Assembly: GCA_017627765.1 (NCBI GenBank)
Contig: JAGAGD010000046.1
Coordinates: 44,913-108,912 of the forward strand
Source of the DNA: Prevotella sp.
Lineage (GTDB): Bacteria; Bacteroidota; Bacteroidia; Bacteroidales; Bacteroidaceae
Reading direction: 5' to 3'
DNA length: 64,000 nucleotides
Within the stretch, counting starts at the first letter, position 1. Every line of letters begins with the position of its first letter. This document shows, piece by piece, positions 17,410 to 25,412 of this stretch. Made by a program: the position numbers and the translations under genes. Below the pieces are notes generated by a model that did no database searches, was not told the origin of the DNA, and was given only the letters and a program-made list of their open reading frames with translations.

Positions 17410-17633
17410 TTTTATTTACAAAAATTTAATTAATACTTAAATTATCCCTGCAAATATAGAAATATTTTCAAAATATCCACAAGAAAGCATAATCATGGAG
17501 ACACACATTTAACAAAAAAACAAGACAAAGCAGCTTTAATTAATAATATCTAAGAAAAGACAACAATTACATGACATCAGAAGGCTTGTTAGCTTGAAAA
17601 GAAGTTATAGTAATTTTCCGAATAGATGGAAAC

Positions 17634-17669
17634 AAAAAAGGAAACTCCACAAGAACGAGTGGAATCTCC
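17634..17669 (-). terminator. rplS terminator
   Basis: On the minus strand GGAGATTCCAC pairs with GTGGAGTTTCC (two G-U pairs), followed by TTTTTTG. Only the distal arm survives in the rplS remnant at 16.3 kb. Confidence 0.75.
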
Positions 17670-17700
17670 CTTAAATCTTTTGCTATAAGAAGCCTCTTTT

Positions 17701-18069
17701 TTATTCAGCGTCTTTCTTAACAACAACGCGCTTTTCCTTGATACGTGCTTTCTTACCTGTGAGTCCACGCAGATAGTAAAGCTTAGCACGACGAACCTTA
17801 CCGCGCTTGTTAACTTCGATTGATTCGATGCTTGGAGACTCAATTGGGAAGATACGCTCAACACCAACTGTGCCTGACATCTTGCGAACAGTGAAACGTT
17901 TCTTGTCACCATGTCCGTTAATCTTGATAACAACACCACGATAGAGCTGGATACGCTCCTTAGAGCCCTCGATAATCTTGTATGCTACTGTAACAGTATC
18001 ACCAGGACCAAACTCAGGGAACTTCTTGCCTGTGGCAAATGCTTCTTCAGCAATCTTAATTAAATCCAT
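17701..18069 (-). CDS. rplS: 50S ribosomal protein L19
   Basis: 122 residues. Typical L19: [51 protein letters not shown], then [20 protein letters not shown]. Binds at the 30S-50S interface. Monocistronic, with its own promoter, a structured leader and a terminator. Part of this locus is duplicated 1.3 kb away as a remnant. Confidence 0.98.
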   Translation of the reverse strand: MDLIKIAEEAFATGKKFPEFGPGDTVTVAYKIIEGSKERIQLYRGVVIKINGHGDKKRFTVRKMSGTVGVERIFPIESPSIESIEVNKRGKVRRAKLYYLRGLTGKKARIKEKRVVVKKDAE

Positions 18070-18155
18070 TTTTAAATAATATATTATTTGTTCTTAATGG
18101 TTCTGCGCAACGTAGCCAACGACTCTTCCGCTGCCAGCGGTTACGCAAAAAAGTG
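18070..18155 (-). promoter_or_regulatory. Structured 5' leader of rplS
   Basis: On the minus strand a perfect hairpin CCGCT-GGC-AGCGG (18128-18140) lies inside a possible outer helix GCGTAA/TTGCGC (about 18105-18146), followed by an AT-rich stretch to the ATG. This would suit autoregulation by L19, as known for several ribosomal protein leaders; I infer it from fold and position only. Confidence 0.45.
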
Positions 18156-18159
18156 CTTG

Positions 18160-18167
18160 CAAAGGTA
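18160..18167 (-). promoter_or_regulatory. -7 box for rplS
   Basis: TACCTTTG on the minus strand, about 90 bp before the ATG. Confidence 0.65.
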
Positions 18168-18274
18168 AGCATATTTATTGTTTCTCAACGTGTTACGATG
18201 TTCTTTTTTTTAGTTTTTAACACTTTTATACCTCTTTCTCTCTGTCAAATAATAGGTTTCTGCATTTTTTTCTT

Positions 18275-18282
18275 TATTTTTG
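18275..18282 (+). promoter_or_regulatory. -7 box for the 5'-nucleotidase pair
   Basis: TATTTTTG, about 86 bp before the ATG at 18369. Confidence 0.5.
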
Positions 18283-18368
18283 CAGACATAATTCTGCCCT
18301 GAAAAGGGAAAAATAAAGACTAAACAAGTTGGGGACACTCCAAGACTTATGCAAAAAAATATGTAGCA

Positions 18369-19139
18369 ATGAAAATTAAAAACATCTTAGCCGTAGCCCT
18401 TGTTTCAACAACAATTATGGCTACATCGTGCCGTTCACACTACGAAATGACTGGCTTGGAACGCACACGCATACTAATCGACAATCGTTATGACAGTGGT
18501 ATTAACGAAGAAGACAACAACTTCATGCGTCCTTACAAGCAGAAAGTTGACTCCATGATGAGCCCAGTGGTTGGTCAACTGGCGCACTACATGTATGCCG
18601 ACTGGCCTGAAAGTCCACTTTCAGACTTGCTCAGCGATGTGCTTGTGTGGGCAGGAAAGAAATATAATGAGCAACCCGACTTCGGTGTCTACAACATCGG
18701 AGGCATTCGCGCCGCTCTGGCAGAAGGCGATGTGACAGTTGGAGACGTGCTTGAACTGGCACCATTTGAAAACAAGATTTGTTTTGTTACGATGACAGGC
18801 AAAGACGTTATGGAACTATTTGACCAGATGGCAATGCAATTGGGGCAAGGCGTTAGTCACGAGGTCAAACTAACCATAAGCAAGAAAGGAAAACTGATAG
18901 AGGCTCTTGTTAGTGGAAAACCTGTAGATTTAGACCGTGCATACAGAATAGTAACACTTGACTATGTGGCACAGGGCAACGACAAGATGGCTGCCTTCAA
19001 AATGAAAACTGATGTAAACTCGCCACAAGATGAGCAGAATAACATACGCTATATAATAATGGACTATTTCCGCGAGAAGATGGCTCAAGGCAAAAAAGTG
19101 AGTCAGCAGATTGAGGGACGTATCAACATTGTAGAATAA
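18369..19139 (+). CDS. 5'-nucleotidase C-terminal domain lipoprotein
   Basis: 256 residues. Lipoprotein signal (Cys21 in MATSCR). The remainder matches the substrate-binding C-terminal domain of UshA-type nucleotidases: SPLSDLLSDVLVWAG, YNIGGIRAALAEGDVTVGDV, APFENKICFVTMTGKDVMELF and YRIVTLDYVAQGND. It lacks the metallophosphatase part, which is the next gene. The two proteins together would make one periplasmic nucleotidase, with the domain order reversed relative to UshA. Confidence 0.9.
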   Translation: MKIKNILAVALVSTTIMATSCRSHYEMTGLERTRILIDNRYDSGINEEDNNFMRPYKQKVDSMMSPVVGQLAHYMYADWPESPLSDLLSDVLVWAGKKYNEQPDFGVYNIGGIRAALAEGDVTVGDVLELAPFENKICFVTMTGKDVMELFDQMAMQLGQGVSHEVKLTISKKGKLIEALVSGKPVDLDRAYRIVTLDYVAQGNDKMAAFKMKTDVNSPQDEQNNIRYIIMDYFREKMAQGKKVSQQIEGRINIVE

Positions 19140-19187
19140 AAGCAAACAACTAAAAACTAAAATTATCACAAAAAAAACGACAAGACA

Positions 19188-20030
19188 ATGAAAAAGATAA
19201 ATATAATGATAATAATGCTGGTTGTCTGCATGGCTGCATCGGCACAAAAGAGCAAAAAAATAACAATACTTCACACTAACGACACGCATAGCTGCATATA
19301 TCCTCTCAACGTCAACTTGGCTGACAAGATGCTGGCTGGACGCGGAGGATTTCTCAGAAGAATATCCATGCTGAAGGAAGAAAGAAAGAAAAACCCCGAC
19401 CTTCTGCTCTTCGATAGCGGCGATTTCTCGCAAGGTTCACCATACTACACTTTCTACAAAGGCGACGTAGAAATTGAACTGATGAACAGAATGGGATATG
19501 ACGCATCTACCATCGGCAACCATGAGTTTGATTTTGGAATTGAAAACATGGCTCGAATCTTCCGCAAAGCCAAATTTCCTATAATATGCTCAAACTACGA
19601 TTTTACAGGAACAGAAATGGAAGGACTTACCAAGCGATGGATTATAATCAAACGAAATGGGGTGAAAATTGGAGTATTTGCATTAGACCCTGAAATGGAC
19701 GGACTTGTAGACCAAAACAAATTTGTCGGCGTAAAATACATAGACCCTATTGCTGTAGCAAATGAGATGGGTGATTTTTTGAAAAACAAAAAACGCTGCG
19801 ACCTCGTAATCTGCATTTCTCACATGGGATGGGACTCGCTGGGCATGAACGACCAAATTATAATAAAGGGTTCGCGGAACATCGATCTTTTCTTAGGCGG
19901 ACACTCACACACTTACATGGAGGAAATCCAATATGCAGAAAACCTCGACGGTAAACTCATTCCTAACGATCAGAACGGAAAACATGGCATTTTTATCGGT
20001 AACATAACTATTGACATGAAGCGTAAATAA
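19188..20030 (+). CDS. 5'-nucleotidase N-terminal (metallophosphatase) domain protein
   Basis: 280 residues, signal peptide cleaved near SAQ (18-20). Metallophosphoesterase motifs are complete: ILHTNDTHS (D32, H34), DSGDFSQGSPYY, GNHEFDFG, CISHMGWDS and GGHSHTYME. The substrate-binding domain is supplied by the preceding gene, 48 bp upstream. Likely removes phosphate from extracellular nucleotides for salvage. Followed by a terminator. Confidence 0.93.
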   Translation: MKKINIMIIMLVVCMAASAQKSKKITILHTNDTHSCIYPLNVNLADKMLAGRGGFLRRISMLKEERKKNPDLLLFDSGDFSQGSPYYTFYKGDVEIELMNRMGYDASTIGNHEFDFGIENMARIFRKAKFPIICSNYDFTGTEMEGLTKRWIIIKRNGVKIGVFALDPEMDGLVDQNKFVGVKYIDPIAVANEMGDFLKNKKRCDLVICISHMGWDSLGMNDQIIIKGSRNIDLFLGGHSHTYMEEIQYAENLDGKLIPNDQNGKHGIFIGNITIDMKRK

Positions 20031-20073
20031 ACATAACACTCTGCTAAATAATAGTTTCAGATCCTGAAATTCT

Positions 20074-20126
20074 AAGAGCAACCATTATTATTTCTCATGT
20101 TGAAATAAAATGGTTGCTCTTTTTTT
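20074..20126 (+). terminator. Terminator of the 5'-nucleotidase pair
   Basis: AAGAGCAACCATT (20074-20086) pairs with AATGGTTGCTCTT (20109-20121), then TTTTT. Confidence 0.85.
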
Positions 20127-20380
20127 ACGCTGAAGAAAACGCATTTATAATAATTGCTAACACACATTTAGTAATGAAATTAAATTGAAAATATAATTTA
20201 CCTAAGCTACTATCAAGATATGAAACAATAAGATACATTACAACTAAACATAATATATAACGGCAATTCGCGCGTACGCACACGTACATATATATTATAT
20301 AGATAGTAGGTATAATAACATAAAAAAGACTATGTGAAGAAAACACGATGCAAATGTAGAGAAACAAAAGAATATGAAAT

Positions 20381-20443
20381 AAAAAAAGGAGCGCCGCTGC
20401 ACTCCATCCTTTGTTAACCTTAAATCTAATACTATGAAAAACA
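20381..20443 (-). ncRNA. Putative short RNA or orphan leader (about 60 nt)
   Basis: On the minus strand a good promoter (box 20449-20456, upstream TTTG at 20477-20480, 20-bp spacing) predicts a start near 20443. The transcript would run about 40 nt and enter a GC-rich hairpin GGAGTGC-AGCG-GCGCTCC (20388-20405) followed by seven T: a complete intrinsic terminator. No gene follows on that strand for 350 bp, where the convergent nucleotidase ends. The open frame that spans it needs a TTG start and reads through the terminator, so I prefer RNA. Confidence 0.55.
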
Positions 20444-20448
20444 CGATG

Positions 20449-20480
20449 CAAAGGTAAAACCTTTGTATGTTTTCTGCAAA
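20449..20480 (-). promoter_or_regulatory. Promoter of the putative short RNA
   Basis: TACCTTTG with TTTG 20 bp upstream on the minus strand. A similar box with the same following word (TACATTTGCATCGTGTTTT) lies at 20351-20358 but lacks the upstream element. Confidence 0.6.
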
Positions 20481-20692
20481 TCTTGTAATAATAAAATGTC
20501 GTTTTAAATTGCTTTATTGACGTAAATCAATAGCATGTGTACGCAAACAACTTAATATTTATCATAAAAACACGACATTTTGTTTGCAAACTGTTACTTT
20601 TAGCGTCTTTCATGATTGATTTTTACAAACATGTAAAAGAACAATAAAATTTACAAAAAGAAAGCAGGATAGCAAAAAAACTCAAAAAAATA

Positions 20693-20724
20693 CTTGGTTA
20701 ATTCAAATATAAACTATAACTTTG
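20693..20724 (+). promoter_or_regulatory. gdhA promoter
   Basis: TTGG (20693-20696), 20 bp, then TAACTTTG (20717-20724); leader of about 70 nt to the ATG. The remaining 20.1-20.7 kb spacer is AT-rich without other features. Confidence 0.6.
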
Positions 20725-20801
20725 CCACATCTTAATAACAAAGTGTCAGATTAAGAAAAACATAAACACATATAGTTTAACTTTATTAAAAAGTAAATAC
20801 A

Positions 20802-22145
20802 ATGAATGTAGAGAAAATCATGCAACACTTGGAAGCTAAGCATCCAGGTGAATCAGAGTACCTTCAGGCCGTTCGCGAAGTACTCGAATCTGTAGAAGAA
20901 GTTTACAATCAGCATCCCGAATTCGAGAAAGCTAAGATCATCGAGCGTATCGTTGAACCAGAGCGCATCTTCACTTTCCGTGTAACTTGGGTTGACGACA
21001 AAGGCGAAGTTCAGACAAACTTGGGCTACCGCGTACAGTTCAACAGCGCAATTGGTCCTTACAAAGGTGGTCTCCGCTTCCACAAGGCCGTTACTCCTTC
21101 AATGCTGAAGTTCTTAGGTTTCGAGCAGACATTCAAGAACGCACTTACAACTCTGCCTATGGGTGGTGGTAAAGGTGGTTCTGACTTCGACCCAGTAGGC
21201 AAGTCTGACGCTGAAATCATGCGCTTCTGCCAGGCATTCATGCTTGAGCTCCGCCACAACATTGGTCCTGATCAGGATATCCCTGCAGGTGACGTAGGTG
21301 TAGGTGGACGCGAAATCGGTTTCTTGAACGGTATGTATCAGAAACTCTCTCGTCAGTATCACACAGGTGTCCTCACAGGTAAGGGCGAAACATGGGGTGG
21401 TTCTATCCTCCGTCCAGAGGCTACTGGTTTCGGTGCTCTCTATTTCACACAGCACCTTCTCCACAAGGCTGGCAAAGACATCAAGGGCTTGACAATCGCT
21501 CTCTCTGGCTTCGGTAACGTAGCATGGGGTGCAGCTAAGAAGGCTAAGGAACTTGGTGCTAAGGTAATTGCTATCTCTGGACCAGACGGTGTATGCCACA
21601 TTCCAGAAGGAATTACAGACGAAATGATTGACTACATGCTCGAAATGCGTGCTTCAAACCGTAACAAGGTTGAAGATATGGCAACTAAATTCCCTGGCAA
21701 GGCTCAGTTCACAGCTGGCAAGAAGGCATGGAGCATTCCTTGCGACATCGCTCTTCCATGTGCATTCCAGAACGAGCTTAGCGAAGACGACGCTAAGGAA
21801 CTGAAAGCTAACGGCTGCTGGTGCTGCTGCGAGGTTTCTAACATGGGTTGCCAACCAGGCGCTATCCACTTCTTCCAGAAGAACGGTGTTCTCTTCGCTC
21901 CTGGTAAGGCAGTTAACGCTGGTGGTGTTGCTACTTCAGGTCTCGAAATGACTCAGAACGCTGCTCACCTCAGCTGGTCAGCTCAGGAAGTTGATAACAA
22001 ACTCCACTGGATTATGGAAAACATCCACGAGCAGTGCGTTAAGTTTGGTACACAGCCTGATGGTACAATCGACTACGTGAAGGGTGCTAACATCGCAGGC
22101 TTCATGAAGGTTGCACAGGCAATGCTCGAGCAGGGCGTTATCTAA
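20802..22145 (+). CDS. gdhA: NADP-type glutamate dehydrogenase
   Basis: 447 residues, the length of the hexameric small-subunit class. Reversible amination of 2-oxoglutarate, a main ammonium-assimilation step in Prevotella. Substrate and catalytic region: GPYKGGLRFH (83-94) and PMGGGKGGSDFDP (catalytic Lys124). The nucleotide-binding domain contains the GFGNVAWGAA dinucleotide motif. Codon use is strongly biased (frequent CGC, CTC, AAG), as for a highly expressed gene. Monocistronic: own promoter and strong terminator. Confidence 0.97.
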   Translation: MNVEKIMQHLEAKHPGESEYLQAVREVLESVEEVYNQHPEFEKAKIIERIVEPERIFTFRVTWVDDKGEVQTNLGYRVQFNSAIGPYKGGLRFHKAVTPSMLKFLGFEQTFKNALTTLPMGGGKGGSDFDPVGKSDAEIMRFCQAFMLELRHNIGPDQDIPAGDVGVGGREIGFLNGMYQKLSRQYHTGVLTGKGETWGGSILRPEATGFGALYFTQHLLHKAGKDIKGLTIALSGFGNVAWGAAKKAKELGAKVIAISGPDGVCHIPEGITDEMIDYMLEMRASNRNKVEDMATKFPGKAQFTAGKKAWSIPCDIALPCAFQNELSEDDAKELKANGCWCCCEVSNMGCQPGAIHFFQKNGVLFAPGKAVNAGGVATSGLEMTQNAAHLSWSAQEVDNKLHWIMENIHEQCVKFGTQPDGTIDYVKGANIAGFMKVAQAMLEQGVI

Positions 22146-22160
22146 TATTAAATAAACATT

Positions 22161-22216
22161 TTTCGGTCATTTCCTCCTAAACATTTTTAGGTTGAAATGA
22201 CCGAAATTTCTTTTTT
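22161..22216 (+). terminator. gdhA terminator
   Basis: 13-bp perfect stem (22161-22173 with 22194-22206) then TTTCTTTTTT. It ends two bases before the rlpA-like ATG. Confidence 0.9.
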
Positions 22217-22217
22217 G

Positions 22218-22820
22218 ATGAGAATCCTAATTATCATCATATCCCTGTTTTTTGTTACTTCTTTGTCAGCACAGGAGCAAAGAGGAAAAGCATCTTATTA
22301 CTCAAAAAAGGCTACAGGCTCACGTACAAGCAGCGGTGAAAAACTTCATCATGACAGTATGACGTGTGCACATCGCACCTACCCTTTTGGCACAATACTG
22401 AAAGTTTCGTGTCCAGCTACAGGACGAACTGTCAATGTAAGAGTTACAGACAGAGGTCCATTCGGACACGGTCGTATTATTGATCTGTCATGGGGAGCAG
22501 CTCGCGAACTGGGCATTCTCAACATGGGTGTGGCTACAGTACAAGTAGAAGTCATCAAGAAAGGCGGTCCTTTAGGCCCCGTCAAGCCTGATGACAACCT
22601 AGAATTGCCTGAGATTGATTTTGTTGTAAGCAATGCTGGCTATGAGTTCCTGCCAGAAATGCAGAAATATTCACTCGACAAACAAGAGCTGCCAGCTAGC
22701 AAAAGCCAGATTCCTAAACGAAAAGCAGAACCCAAGACAAACAAGAAACTCCATCCTAACAGCACTAATATCTGGTCGGATATATTCCACCGGCACAAGA
22801 AGCAGCAAAAGGTGCAGTAA
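22218..22820 (+). CDS. RlpA-family septal ring protein / peptidoglycan transglycosylase-like
   Basis: 200 residues from MRILIIIISLF. Signal peptide ending SLSAQ; no lipobox, unlike E. coli RlpA. Double-psi beta-barrel domain: GKASYYSKKATGSRTSSGEKL, TCAHRTYPFGTILKVSC, VRVTDRGPFGHGRIIDLSWGAA. The C-terminal 60 residues are basic and linker-like, with no SPOR domain. An ATG at 22197 is in frame but lies inside the gdhA terminator stem, so I chose 22218; expression may rely on readthrough or an undetected promoter. Confidence 0.85.
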   Translation: MRILIIIISLFFVTSLSAQEQRGKASYYSKKATGSRTSSGEKLHHDSMTCAHRTYPFGTILKVSCPATGRTVNVRVTDRGPFGHGRIIDLSWGAARELGILNMGVATVQVEVIKKGGPLGPVKPDDNLELPEIDFVVSNAGYEFLPEMQKYSLDKQELPASKSQIPKRKAEPKTNKKLHPNSTNIWSDIFHRHKKQQKVQ

Positions 22821-22939
22821 GCAGAGAAACCGAAACCAAATCATGTTGCTATAATATCAGTTTATTTAAACTAAACTGAGTTTTATGTTTTGCCGTAAAC
22901 CAAAATGAAATTAACACAACAACGCTAAGAAACAACTAA

Positions 22940-24262
22940 ATGAAAACAGAGAAACAAAGCCAGAAACTATCACTCTTCACAAAAGACGGAGTAAGTTATG
23001 TTGTACCGTTCATACTAATTACTGTTTGCTTTGCCCTTTGGGGATTTGCCAACGACATTACAAACCCAATGGTTAAAGCATTCTCTAAGATATTCCGTAT
23101 GAGCGTTACCGACGGAGCACTCGTGCAGTTAGCTTTCTATGGCGGTTATTTCGTTATGGCTTTTCCCGCAGCAATGTTCATCCGGCGCTATAGTTATAAG
23201 GCTGGAGTAATGATGGGATTAGGACTATATGCCATCGGTGCGCTACTGTTTCTCCCTGCTAAACTAACTGGCATATATTATCCTTTCCTAATTGCGTATT
23301 TTATTATGACATGCGGACTGTCGTTCCTTGAAACAAGTTGCAATCCTTACATCCTGTCAATGGGAACTCCTGCGACAGCTACACGCAGACTCAATTTAGC
23401 CCAATCGTTTAACCCAATAGGGTCGTTACTCGGAATGTTTGTCGCAATGAACTTTATACAGGCACGTCTCTCACCTCTAAGTACAGAAGAGAGAGCATTA
23501 CTTGACGAGCAACAGTTTGCAGCAGTTCGCGACAGCGACCTGGAAATCTTAATAGCACCATATTTATTTATAGGCTTAGTAATCCTAGCAATATTTGCAG
23601 TTATATGGATGAAAAAGATGCCTAATACAGGAGAAGGAAGTTCCAATAGCATCGATTTTATGCCATCACTGCGTCGGTTGTTCAGACTCAATCGCTACAG
23701 AGAAGGAGTAATAGCGCAGTTCTTCTATGTCGGTGCACAAATAATGTGTTGGACCTTCATCATCCAGTACGGAACGCGCATATTCATGTCTGAAGGACTT
23801 GGCGAAAAGGAAGCAGAAGTATTGTCTCAGCAATACAACATCATTGCGATGGCAATATTCTGCATCAGCCGTTTCATCTGCACATTCTTCCTCAAATATA
23901 TCAGTCCAGGCAGACTGCTTTCAATATTAGCCTTAGTAGCATGCTGCTTAACACTAGGAGTTATATTCATTGACGGCAGAACTGGATTATACTGCCTTGT
24001 TGCTGTTTCTGCATGTATGTCGCTTATGTTTCCAACTATCTATGGCATAGCACTTGAAGGAATAGGTGAAGACGCCAAATTTGGCGCTGCAGGCCTTATT
24101 ATGGCAATTCTTGGCGGATCTATCCTGCCCCCACTTCAGGCTTCCATCATAGACTGTCACAAAGTATTAGGAATGCCTGCTGAGAATGTATCATTTATTC
24201 TTCCACTCGTATGCTTCATCGTAGTTGCAACTTACGGATATAGAACTTTCAAAAAAGCGTAA
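22940..24262 (+). CDS. Sugar MFS transporter of the FucP (fucose/glucose-galactose) family
   Basis: 440 residues, about 12 membrane helices. FucP-family signatures: FALWGFANDITNPMVKAF in helix 1, FYGGYFVMAFPAAMFIRRYSYK (helix 2 and loop), FLETSCNPYILSMG and LNLAQSFNPIGSLLG. Proton-coupled import of a monosaccharide; no adjacent catabolic genes identify which. Spaced 119 bp from the rlpA-like gene; no clear promoter box. Confidence 0.9.
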   Translation: MKTEKQSQKLSLFTKDGVSYVVPFILITVCFALWGFANDITNPMVKAFSKIFRMSVTDGALVQLAFYGGYFVMAFPAAMFIRRYSYKAGVMMGLGLYAIGALLFLPAKLTGIYYPFLIAYFIMTCGLSFLETSCNPYILSMGTPATATRRLNLAQSFNPIGSLLGMFVAMNFIQARLSPLSTEERALLDEQQFAAVRDSDLEILIAPYLFIGLVILAIFAVIWMKKMPNTGEGSSNSIDFMPSLRRLFRLNRYREGVIAQFFYVGAQIMCWTFIIQYGTRIFMSEGLGEKEAEVLSQQYNIIAMAIFCISRFICTFFLKYISPGRLLSILALVACCLTLGVIFIDGRTGLYCLVAVSACMSLMFPTIYGIALEGIGEDAKFGAAGLIMAILGGSILPPLQASIIDCHKVLGMPAENVSFILPLVCFIVVATYGYRTFKKA

Positions 24263-24381
24263 GCACTATCATAAGAAATTGCAGAAACAAAATATTCCAA
24301 CTTAGAACAGAACAAAAAATAAAGTGCAAAGACCTTTACACTCATAATTTTCACACTTATTTCTTACTTTTTACAATATTT

Positions 24382-24413
24382 TTTGTTCATTTAATTAGAA
24401 ATGATTATTTTTG
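24382..24413 (+). promoter_or_regulatory. Aquaporin promoter
   Basis: TTTG (24382-24385), 20 bp, TATTTTTG (24406-24413); 69 nt leader. Confidence 0.6.
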
Positions 24414-24482
24414 CAATGGTTTAAGAATAATAATTATATTCACAACGAATGTGACAGTTATTAACTTTAAAACAAATCAGAT

Positions 24483-25160
24483 ATGAAAAAGTATTTAGCA
24501 GAAATGTTTGGCACAATGGTGCTCGTATTGATGGGCTGCGGTGTTGCTGTTAGTTTAGGATGCAATCCTATTGACAACATTCCAGCAGTAGTAGGAACAG
24601 CTTTAGCTTTCGGTCTGGCTGTAGTAGCAATGGCATATACCATTGGAGGAATCTCTGGTTGCCACATCAACCCTGCAATTACATTAGGTTGCTTCCTTAG
24701 TGGCAGAATGAATGCAAAGGACTGCGGCATGTACATGCTCTTCCAGGTGATTGGAGCATTCATTGGCTCTGCTCTCCTCTTCGTACTTGTAGGCAATGTT
24801 GAAGGAATGGAAGGAACTGGAGCAAACGACTTACAGCAAGGCGTTACCACTGTAGGCGGTCTACTTGCAGAAATTTTATTCACATGTGTATTTGTTTTAG
24901 TTGTGCTTGGTGCAACATCAAAGACAAATGGTGCAACAAACAACTTTGCTGGACTGGCAATAGGTCTTTCACTTGTTCTTGTTCACTTAGTTTGCATTCG
25001 CTATACTGGCACATCAGTAAACCCTGCACGCTCTATTGGCCCTGCTATCTTCCAAGGCGGAACAGCACTAACAAATCTGTGGATTTTCATTGCAGGTCCA
25101 TTCATCGGTGGTGCTTTGGCTGCATGCATCTGGAAGATTATCGAACCTTCTGAGGAATAA
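24483..25160 (+). CDS. aqpZ: Aquaporin Z-type water channel
   Basis: 225 residues, six helices plus two half-helices. Both NPA motifs present (HINPAITLG, 63-65; SVNPARSIGPA, 180-182). The selectivity-filter Arg follows NPA2 (R183) and a His sits at about 168 (LVHLVCIRYTG), which is the water-selective pattern rather than glycerol-type GlpF. Monocistronic with promoter and terminator. Confidence 0.93.
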   Translation: MKKYLAEMFGTMVLVLMGCGVAVSLGCNPIDNIPAVVGTALAFGLAVVAMAYTIGGISGCHINPAITLGCFLSGRMNAKDCGMYMLFQVIGAFIGSALLFVLVGNVEGMEGTGANDLQQGVTTVGGLLAEILFTCVFVLVVLGATSKTNGATNNFAGLAIGLSLVLVHLVCIRYTGTSVNPARSIGPAIFQGGTALTNLWIFIAGPFIGGALAACIWKIIEPSEE

Positions 25161-25189
25161 GATTTATTAAAATAAATATAATAATAATC

Positions 25190-25230
25190 AAAGCTATTCA
25201 CCTTTTGCAGGTGGATAGCTTTTCCGTTTT
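25190..25230 (+). terminator. Aquaporin terminator
   Basis: AAAGCTATTCACC with GGTGGATAGCTTT (25190-25222), then TTCCGTTTT. Confidence 0.8.
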
Positions 25231-25339
25231 ATTAGCTCTAAAATTGCATAAAAGCAGGGATTTGCTTCCAACTAACCAGTTATGCGTTAAAAAAAAATAA
25301 TTTTAAGCCAATATAAAAGCCACATTAAATAAAAATTCA

Positions 25340-25347
25340 TACCTTTG
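25340..25347 (+). promoter_or_regulatory. -7 box for aspA
   Basis: TACCTTTG, 66 bp before the ATG. Confidence 0.55.
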
Positions 25348-25412
25348 TTACTTCATTTTAAGATACGAAAACTCACAAGGAAAATCTAATATTAAAAAAC
25401 AATATAAAAACA

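Noticed and set aside
20125-20451. 108-codon minus-strand frame
   Set aside because: Needs a TTG start and runs through a perfect intrinsic terminator; the region is better read as a short RNA.
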